Shown here one piece after another: positions 8,036 through 12,214 of a stretch of DNA of 12,214 nt. Position 1 is the stretch's first letter; every line of letters starts with the position of its first letter. The notes below the pieces were generated by a model. The model was not told where the DNA came from and ran no database searches. It saw only the letters and a list, made by a program, of their open reading frames with translations. Origin of the DNA: Actinomycetota bacterium (GTDB taxonomy: Bacteria; Actinomycetota; Actinomycetes; Nanopelagicales; Nanopelagicaceae); assembly GCA_005793655.1 (NCBI GenBank), contig SXRC01000052.1, positions 1 to 12,214 on the forward strand. Reading direction: 5' to 3'. The translations under genes and the position numbers were made by a program.

Positions 8036-8041
8036 CTCCCT
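8036..8041 (-). promoter_or_regulatory. Ribosome binding site supporting the infC ATC start
   Basis: The minus strand reads AGGGAG, then five bases, then ATC at 8030-8028. This spacing is good for initiation at ATC. The ATG at 8063 has nothing purine-rich at a suitable distance. The site would lie inside the coding region if the ATG were used. Confidence 0.55.
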
Positions 8042-8157
8042 GCTGTTTCGCTAGATTGATCATTCATTACACAAGCGAAAACAGCCGCACTTCTTGCGAA
8101 GCAACCAGTTCACCGAGGCGAATTAGGTGGGAGCGTATGCATCCACTTGATGGTTCA

Positions 8158-8163
8158 ATCATA
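8158..8163 (-). promoter_or_regulatory. Putative -10 box for the infC operon
   Basis: TATGAT on the minus strand matches five of six positions of TATAAT and is the best -10 candidate upstream of infC. The -35 region (around 8181-8187, TTCCGC/TTTCCG) is poor, as is common in Actinobacteria. Transcription would start near 8151, leaving a leader of about 120 nt to the ATC start or about 88 nt to the ATG at 8063. Confidence 0.35.
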
Positions 8164-8187
8164 CAGAAGGATCATCTTGGGCGGAAA

Positions 8188-8217
8188 TTGAGCGTGACAC
8201 ATTAAAACTTTCATAAA
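8188..8217 (+). promoter_or_regulatory. Weak promoter candidate for the permease gene
   Basis: TTGAGC (8188-8193) and CATAAA (8212-8217) are separated by 18 bases and each match four of six consensus positions. This would give a leader of about 130 nt covering the inverted repeats described separately. TATTCT at 8267-8272 is another TANNNT box that would give a shorter leader. The choice cannot be made from sequence alone. Confidence 0.25.
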
Positions 8218-8278
8218 AAGAGCCCGAAATCTACCAATACCTACGGGTATTTTCCCTCGAAAGTTCTATTCTTTTTAT
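8206..8278 (+). promoter_or_regulatory. Inverted repeats in the permease leader, possible RNA switch
   Basis: A perfect 6-bp hairpin (8236-8241 with 8246-8251) closes a UACG loop through C-G, the stable UNCG tetraloop class. Around it, AACTTTC (8206-8212) can pair with GAAAGTT (8259-8265), and ATAAAAAG (8213-8220) can pair with CTTTTTAT (8271-8278). The last two pairings cross each other, so they are alternatives unless a pseudoknot forms. The first leaves a U-rich tract (8272-8280) unpaired just downstream, as in an attenuator; the second would sequester it. This is inference from base pairing alone, and AT-rich pairings of this size can arise by chance. Confidence 0.3.
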
Positions 8279-8310
8279 TTAACACCCACCCCCTTTGGGT
8301 AGCACACACA

Positions 8311-8335
8311 AATCTGCCTCATCGTGAGTCAGGTT
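8311..8335 (+). promoter_or_regulatory. Hairpin just upstream of the permease ribosome binding site
   Basis: AATCTG (8311-8316) pairs with CAGGTT (8330-8335, one U-G pair) and CTCA (8318-8321) pairs with TGAG (8325-8328) around a TCG loop, with a single C/U mismatch between the two helices. That makes ten base pairs ending nine bases before the AAGGAG site. It could tune translation of the permease. No known RNA family was recognised. Confidence 0.4.
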
Positions 8336-8343
8336 CGACAATC

Positions 8344-8349
8344 AAGGAG
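8344..8349 (+). promoter_or_regulatory. Ribosome binding site of the permease gene
   Basis: AAGGAG lies five bases before the ATG at 8355-8357 and fixes this start. It shows that this gene, unlike several others in the window, has a conventional leadered mRNA. Confidence 0.8.
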
Positions 8350-8354
8350 AAATA

Positions 8355-9611
8355 ATGCTTAGTTGGAAACTTCATGGAGACGGAAAACAGATACAACCTG
8401 GAGAGGTTGTAACAATTGATGAACGCCTATCTTGGCCACGCACTTTGGGCATGGGCCTTCAGCATATAGTTGCAATGTTTGGTGCAACATTCTTAGTGCC
8501 AATCATTACTGGTTTTTCACCAACCACGACCCTCTTTTTCTCAGGTATCGGAACACTTCTCTTCATTATTATTACTCAAAACAAACTACCGAGTTATTTG
8601 GGTTCCTCATTCGCCTTCCTAGCACCAGTTGCCGCAGCTAAAACCTCTGGTGGCATACCAGCTGCTTTGGGCGGAATTGTTGCTGCAGGTGTATTGCTTG
8701 CAGTTGTTGGTTTTATTGCCAAAGCAGCAGGAACTGCCTGGATAGATTCACTTCTTCCACCAGTTGTTACCGGAACGATTGTTATGGTAATTGGGTTGAA
8801 CTTAGCTGGGGCAGCAAAGAATGACTTTATGCAAGGGCAAAGAGTTGGTTTGATTACGCTCCTAGCAATCGGATTAATCTCCGCATTCTTCCGAGGATTT
8901 CTCGGTCGAATTAGCATCTTTGCAGGTTTAGTAATTGGATATGCAGTCGCTGCCTTGATGGGTGATGTGGACTTCACCGGTGTGGAAGCTGCAAGCTGGG
9001 TTGCCATGCCTTCATTTACATCTCCAACCTTTGATAGCAGCGCAATGTTGCTGTTCTTGCCAGTTGTACTAGTCCTGATTGCTGAGAACGTTGGTCATGT
9101 TAAAGCGGTTGCGGCAATGACAGGAAAGAATCTTGATGACCAGATCGGCAACGCATTAATCGCAGACGGAGCGGCAACAACCCTGGCTGGTCTTGGTGGC
9201 GGTTCAGGAACAACTACATACGCTGAAAACATTGGCGTCATGGCAGCAAGTCGGGTTTACTCCACACTTGCTTATATCTTTGCTGGTGTTGGCGCAATCC
9301 TTTTGGCGCTGTCTCCAAAATTTGGCGCTGTTCTATCTGCAACTCCTGCAGGTGTTAAGGGTGGAGTAACTGTTGCCTTGTTTGGAATGATCGGTGTATT
9401 GGGTGCAAGAATTTGGATAGATGGCAGAGTAAATTTTGCCAATCCAATTAATCTATACATAGCAGCCTCTTGTTTAATTATCGGTATCTCCGATATGTCC
9501 TGGACCAGGGGTGATTACACATTTAGTGGAATCATCAATGCAACTGTCCTTGCTGTATTTGGATATCAAATCCTTAACCGGATAGCCAAAGCAAGAGGTA
9601 CTGGCAACTAG
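8355..9611 (+). CDS. uraA: NCS2 uracil/xanthine permease (UraA-like)
   Basis: This is a nucleobase:cation symporter-2 family membrane protein of 418 residues that imports a nucleobase, most likely uracil, with protons. It has about 14 hydrophobic segments. Family marks are GLQHIVAMFGATFLVP (34-49, with the QH pair), PSYLGSSFAFLAP (79-91), AENVGHV (243-249, Glu244) and GTTTYAENIGVMAASRVYST (285-304, Glu291). The two glutamates correspond to the uracil-binding Glu241 and Glu290 of E. coli UraA. The TTYAENIGVMA form favours UraA/RutG-like transporters over xanthine permeases, but the substrate is inferred. The gene stands alone between a divergent infC and a strong hairpin, with a structured leader. 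Salvage of nucleobases from the environment would suit a small-genome free-living cell. Confidence 0.9.
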   Translation: MLSWKLHGDGKQIQPGEVVTIDERLSWPRTLGMGLQHIVAMFGATFLVPIITGFSPTTTLFFSGIGTLLFIIITQNKLPSYLGSSFAFLAPVAAAKTSGGIPAALGGIVAAGVLLAVVGFIAKAAGTAWIDSLLPPVVTGTIVMVIGLNLAGAAKNDFMQGQRVGLITLLAIGLISAFFRGFLGRISIFAGLVIGYAVAALMGDVDFTGVEAASWVAMPSFTSPTFDSSAMLLFLPVVLVLIAENVGHVKAVAAMTGKNLDDQIGNALIADGAATTLAGLGGGSGTTTYAENIGVMAASRVYSTLAYIFAGVGAILLALSPKFGAVLSATPAGVKGGVTVALFGMIGVLGARIWIDGRVNFANPINLYIAASCLIIGISDMSWTRGDYTFSGIINATVLAVFGYQILNRIAKARGTGN

Positions 9612-9623
9612 AAAAGTACTTTT

Positions 9624-9660
9624 CAATGAGGTGGCTCACAAAAGGTGGGCCACCTCATTG
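9624..9660 (+). terminator. Strong 16-bp stem hairpin after the permease gene
   Basis: CAATGAGGTGGC (9624-9635) and GCCACCTCATTG (9649-9660) are perfect inverted repeats. The helix continues through one U-G pair and CAC/GTG to an AAAAG loop, for 16 base pairs in all. It begins 12 bp after the stop codon. The following bases (TGTTTACTCG) are a poor U-tract, so it may be a U-poor actinobacterial terminator or a 3'-end stabiliser. It is preceded by a perfect 12-bp palindrome, AAAAGTACTTTT (9612-9623). Confidence 0.75.
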
Positions 9661-9690
9661 TGTTTACTCGCTAAATTACAAGATTAAACA

Positions 9691-9696
9691 TAGGCT
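9691..9696 (+). promoter_or_regulatory. Putative -10 box of the DUF3099 gene (leaderless)
   Basis: TAGGCT fits TANNNT and ends six bases before the GTG at 9703, placing the transcript start at the start codon. No ribosome binding site is present. The geometry is the same as at argC, the ABC exporter and sufT. Confidence 0.45.
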
Positions 9697-9702
9697 TAAT
9701 GC

Positions 9703-9975
9703 GTGAGAAAAAAACAAGAAGTAACACAATCGATTACCACCGCGCAATCTGGGCTTACACTGGATCAGGCTGCCAGGCAGCGTAGGTATTTCATTTCGAT
9801 GATGATTAGAACAGTTTGCTTTATCCTCACAGTTTTACTGCCAAGTCCATATCGTTGGATTGCCTTAGCTGGCGCACTCACGCTGCCTTATATTGCAGTT
9901 ATTGCTGCCAATGCGGGACGAGAGACCATTAAGAAAGATGCAATCTTCACACCTAAACGTAAAGGCTTAAATTAA
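9703..9975 (+). CDS. DUF3099 small membrane protein
   Basis: This is a 90-residue protein of the DUF3099 family, which is widespread in Actinobacteria and has no assigned function. A polar N-terminus contains the family segment ITTAQSGLTLDQAARQRRY (11-29). Two hydrophobic helices follow (about 30-48 and 53-72), with the conserved IRTVCF and LPYIAVIAANA stretches, and then a short basic C-terminal tail. GTG is the start; an ATG four bases upstream is out of frame and reaches a stop after 28 codons. A TANNNT box six bases before the GTG suggests leaderless translation. The 3' end overlaps the opposite-strand ABC exporter by nine bases (9967-9975). The family match is from memory of its conserved motifs. 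Confidence 0.85.
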   Translation: MRKKQEVTQSITTAQSGLTLDQAARQRRYFISMMIRTVCFILTVLLPSPYRWIALAGALTLPYIAVIAANAGRETIKKDAIFTPKRKGLN

Positions 9976-11838
9976 ATCTGCCTCAAGGCTCTGCTTTTCA
10001 TATAGATCAAAATATAGACCTCGAGCAGCGACTAGCTCTTGGTGAGTACCTCTCTCCACAATACGACCCTGATCAACCACGATGATTTGATCTGCGTGCA
10101 AAATAGTTGACAGTCGATGGGCAATCACAATGCTGGTACGACCAACCAACGCCTCTCTCAAGGCAGACTGTACTAACGCCTCATTTTCAGAATCTAAATG
10201 AGCAGTTGCTTCATCAAGTATTACCAAGCTAGGTTGCTTTAAAAGTAACCTTGCAATTGCTAATCTTTGTTTCTCACCACCAGATAATCGATGGCCTCGC
10301 TCACCAACCACTGTTTCTAACCCATTGGGTAATGATTGAATAAAATCCCAAATTCGTGCAGAGATACACGCTGATTCAATCTCTAGCAAAGAAGCATCTG
10401 GTTTGGCATAAAGCAGGTTTACCTTGATTGAATCATGGAACATATGAGAATCTTGAGTCACTACACCAATAGCTGTCCTCAAAGACCTTATGGTGTAATT
10501 TCGAATATCTAGATTATTTATAAAAATCCCACCTGCAGTAACATCATAAAGTCTGGCAATCAAACTGCTTATCGTGCTTTTTCCAGCACCAGATGGGCCA
10601 ACTATTCCAGTGAGGGTGCCTGGGGGAACTTTAAAACTTATAGATTTCAGAACTTCGCCACTTGCAATCCATTCAGGCTTAGCAATCATTTCCAATGAAG
10701 CAAGTGAAATATCCTCCGCCTTAGGATAAGAGAAAGACACATCAGCAAATCTAATCTCTGGTTTATCAGTGATTAGATCCTTGGCATTTGGTGAATCAAC
10801 AACCATGGGCTTTAGGTCTAAAACCTCGAAAACTCTTTCAAATGAGACCAGTGCCGTCATAACATCAACTCTTACATTTGATAAAGCAGTGAGCGGTCCG
10901 TATAGCCGAGCGAGCAGCGCAGTTATAGCCAAAAGTGTGCCAACAGTTAACTGATCACTTATTGCCAAATGGCCACCAATTCCATATGCAATCGCTGTTG
11001 CCAGAGCGGCGATTGATGTCAGTGATATAAAAAAGATTCTATTAAGTAAGGCAATTGATACACCGATATCAGCAACCTTTTTTGCCGTTGCTGAAAACTG
11101 TTCCTTCTCTTTCTTGGCATCGCCATAAAGTGATACCAACAACGCACCTGAAACATTAAATCTTTCTGACATAGTGGATGACATTGATGCATTTATATCA
11201 AATGACTCTCTGGTGTAGGCCTGTAATTTGCGGCCAACCCATTTTGTTGGCAACAAAAAAACTGGCAAAAGAGTTAATGACACCAAAGTGATCTGCCACG
11301 AAAGGGTCAGCATGGCAGCTGCAACTAGAATTAAACTGAGAAGATTACTAATTACCCCAGAAAGTGTGGAGGTAAAGGCTTGCTGTGCGCCAATTACATC
11401 TGAGTTTAATCTTGATATAAGGGCTCCGGTTTGAGTTCTAGTAAAAAAAGCAATGGATTGCTTCTGAACATGTTCAAAACTTAATCGCCGAAGGTCATAG
11501 ATCAAATTCTCACCTATACGGGCTGAAAACCAGCGACCTATCATGCTAAACAGCGCATCTAGAAGAGCAATAACTCCTACTGCGATCGCTAACTCTGTGA
11601 CAATCTCAGAATTTTGAGATATCACTCCATCATCAATTAGTTTGCGCAATAACAGGGGTGTTGCAACGATTAAAAAAGCATCAACGACAACAGTTATTAA
11701 AAATAGTGATAGTGATAACTTATACGGCAAAGCAAAAGCAGCTATGCGTTTAAGAGTTCCGGGCTTTAATTTTTGATTCTTCACTGACTGGTCCTGGGTT
11801 AAGGACCTAAATGACATCCAAGTTGAATGCATCGACAT
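9967..11838 (-). CDS. ABC exporter, fused membrane and ATPase domains (MsbA/multidrug type)
   Basis: This is a half-transporter ABC exporter of 623 residues that should work as a dimer in the cytoplasmic membrane. The six-helix type I exporter membrane domain covers about 35-330. The ATPase domain (about 360-615) shows the A-loop Tyr371, Walker A GPSGAGKST (414-422), Q-loop Gln462, signature LSGGEKQR (518-525), Walker B LVILDEATAHLD (538-549) and H-loop His574, so it should be catalytically competent. Between the A-loop strand and Walker A there is an insertion of roughly 25 residues (372-396, with SLASLE), which I recall from actinobacterial homologues. The start ATG has a TANNNT box (TAGGGT) six bases upstream, predicting a leaderless mRNA separate from sufT. 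The substrate (drug, lipid or peptide) cannot be told from the sequence. Confidence 0.93.
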   Translation of the reverse strand: MSMHSTWMSFRSLTQDQSVKNQKLKPGTLKRIAAFALPYKLSLSLFLITVVVDAFLIVATPLLLRKLIDDGVISQNSEIVTELAIAVGVIALLDALFSMIGRWFSARIGENLIYDLRRLSFEHVQKQSIAFFTRTQTGALISRLNSDVIGAQQAFTSTLSGVISNLLSLILVAAAMLTLSWQITLVSLTLLPVFLLPTKWVGRKLQAYTRESFDINASMSSTMSERFNVSGALLVSLYGDAKKEKEQFSATAKKVADIGVSIALLNRIFFISLTSIAALATAIAYGIGGHLAISDQLTVGTLLAITALLARLYGPLTALSNVRVDVMTALVSFERVFEVLDLKPMVVDSPNAKDLITDKPEIRFADVSFSYPKAEDISLASLEMIAKPEWIASGEVLKSISFKVPPGTLTGIVGPSGAGKSTISSLIARLYDVTAGGIFINNLDIRNYTIRSLRTAIGVVTQDSHMFHDSIKVNLLYAKPDASLLEIESACISARIWDFIQSLPNGLETVVGERGHRLSGGEKQRLAIARLLLKQPSLVILDEATAHLDSENEALVQSALREALVGRTSIVIAHRLSTILHADQIIVVDQGRIVERGTHQELVAARGLYFDLYEKQSLEADLI

Positions 11839-11844
11839 AAGGTG

Positions 11845-11850
11845 ACCCTA
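11845..11850 (-). promoter_or_regulatory. Putative -10 box of the ABC exporter gene (leaderless)
   Basis: TAGGGT on the minus strand fits TANNNT and is followed by six bases and then the ATG at 11838. The AGGG inside it could alternatively act as a weak ribosome binding site if the gene is read through from sufT, 31 bp upstream. Confidence 0.4.
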
Positions 11851-11869
11851 GCGATTTATTGTGGATTTA

Positions 11870-12181
11870 TTAAACGGTGAAGCCGATAGAGCGTAGTTGC
11901 TCCCTACCATCGTCGGAGATCTTGTTTGGCCCCCATGGTGGTAGCCAGACCCAATTGATTTTTACATCACTAGTTATATCTGCCAGTACTTGTCTAGTCT
12001 GATCCTCAATAACATCTTGTAATGGGCATGCAGCTGAAGTTAAGGTCATATCTAAGGTTGCAATATTGTTTTCATCAAGGCGCATGTCATAAACCAAACC
12101 AAGATCAATCACATTAATGCCTAACTCAGGATCAATAACATCCTTCATTGCCTCAGTAATATCATCAACGCTAGTAGCCAT
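11870..12181 (-). CDS. sufT: SufT/MIP18-family Fe-S cluster assembly protein
   Basis: This is a 103-residue DUF59 (MIP18) domain protein that helps load iron-sulfur clusters onto target proteins. It closely resembles mycobacterial SufT. It contains DPELGINVIDLGLVYD (17-32), MTLTSAACPLQDVIEDQ (45-61) with the conserved Cys52, and the WVWLPPWGPNKISDDGREQL segment (77-96). In Actinobacteria it usually ends the suf operon (sufBDC-sufS-sufU-sufT), so those genes may lie just beyond the right edge on the same strand; that is inference. However, a TANNNT box six bases before the ATG suggests it can also be transcribed alone as a leaderless mRNA. The exporter gene follows 31 bp downstream. Confidence 0.9.
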   Translation of the reverse strand: MATSVDDITEAMKDVIDPELGINVIDLGLVYDMRLDENNIATLDMTLTSAACPLQDVIEDQTRQVLADITSDVKINWVWLPPWGPNKISDDGREQLRSIGFTV

Positions 12182-12187
12182 GGTTAT

Positions 12188-12193
12188 ATTCTA
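12188..12193 (-). promoter_or_regulatory. Putative -10 box of sufT (leaderless)
   Basis: TAGAAT on the minus strand is a good TANNNT/-10 match and is followed by six bases (ATAACC) and then the ATG at 12181. No ribosome binding site is present. The -35 region lies at or beyond the window edge. Confidence 0.5.
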
Positions 12194-12214
12194 CTTGATC
12201 ACTTGAGTAGTTGC

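Larger units (their letters stand above)
8064..8354. other. Divergent intergenic region between infC and the permease
   Basis: This is the only long gene-poor stretch in the window. It must carry the promoters for the minus-strand infC unit and the plus-strand permease. It contains a good -10-like TATGAT on the minus strand (8158-8163), a weak promoter candidate on the plus strand (8188-8217), several inverted repeats between 8206 and 8335, and the permease ribosome binding site at 8344-8349. A 22-codon plus-strand frame (8137-8205) has a plausible ribosome binding site but no recognised homology. No tRNA or known riboswitch could be identified by eye. Confidence 0.6.

Noticed and set aside
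8111..8142. Ten-codon minus-strand frame upstream of infC as a leader peptide
   Set aside because: It has no ribosome binding site and no run of codons suggesting attenuation, and frames this short are expected by chance.
8064..8150. L20-responsive leader controlling infC-rpmI-rplT
   Set aside because: Only very short inverted repeats (for example TTGC/GCAA near 8093-8103) are present, and nothing resembles the known L20 leader structures.
8206..8270. Purine riboswitch in the permease leader, because TCTACC followed by a hairpin resembles the J2/3-P3 segment
   Set aside because: There are only about a dozen bases before TCTACC, too few for the P2 helix and its loop, and the J3/1 sequence after the hairpin does not fit. 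The resemblance is short and probably chance.
9980..9989. GCCTCAAGGC as a terminator for the DUF3099 gene
   Set aside because: Only three pairs can form around a realistic loop, and no U-tract follows directly.
213..12000. Many additional reading frames of 60-196 codons on either strand within the annotated genes
   Set aside because: They lie opposite or out of frame within well-supported conserved genes, show no recognisable domains and have no ribosome binding sites that I could see.
1..12214. Mobile elements, CRISPR arrays, tRNAs or a novel multi-gene system
   Set aside because: No transposase, integrase, repeat-spacer pattern or cloverleaf was seen. All larger genes belong to recognised core or transport families.

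Overview
The window looks like chromosomal DNA from a small-genome, low-GC actinobacterium. The protein families and gene order (infC-rpmI-rplT-rRNA methyltransferase-pheS-pheT-argC-argB-argR-argH) match the arrangement I know from Mycobacterium and other Actinobacteria. The base composition is visibly AT-rich (I estimate low-40s % GC, not computed) and the genes are packed with overlaps of a few bases or none. This fits streamlined freshwater Actinobacteria of the Nanopelagicales (acI) type. That placement is inference; the phylum is well supported.

Layout. Positions 1-8063, all on the minus strand and read right to left, hold a translation block followed by an arginine block. The translation block is infC, rpmI, rplT, a SpoU-type 23S rRNA 2'-O-methyltransferase, pheS and pheT. 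After a 55-bp gap carrying a tandem repeat that looks like an ArgR operator come argC, argB, argR and the 5' part of argH, which leaves the window at position 1. All arginine-gene junctions are 1- or 4-base stop/start overlaps. A divergent intergenic region of about 300 bp (8064-8354) separates infC from a plus-strand NCS2 uracil/xanthine permease. It holds possible promoters in both directions and several inverted repeats in the permease leader. The permease ends in a 16-bp-stem hairpin. A small DUF3099 membrane protein follows on the plus strand, and its 3' end overlaps by 9 bp the 3' end of a minus-strand ABC exporter (9967-11838). Upstream of the exporter, also on the minus strand, is a SufT/MIP18-type Fe-S assembly protein (11870-12181).

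How the genes work together. The first block makes IF3, ribosomal proteins L35 and L20, an rRNA modification enzyme and both subunits of phenylalanyl-tRNA synthetase. The arginine block supplies the second and third steps of arginine synthesis (ArgB, ArgC), the last step (ArgH) and the repressor ArgR, which probably controls its own cluster. argJ, argD, argF and argG, which usually sit inside this cluster in Actinobacteria, are absent from it here.

The window is mostly ordinary core genome. I see no mobile element, CRISPR array, tRNA, rRNA or clear novel defence or metabolic system. The points most worth a second look are the reduced arginine cluster, a repeated promoter arrangement (TANNNT, six bases, then the start codon) at four genes that predicts leaderless mRNAs, a probable ATC start codon for infC, an ArgB lacking the N-terminal helix tied to arginine feedback, and a possibly structured leader before the permease.
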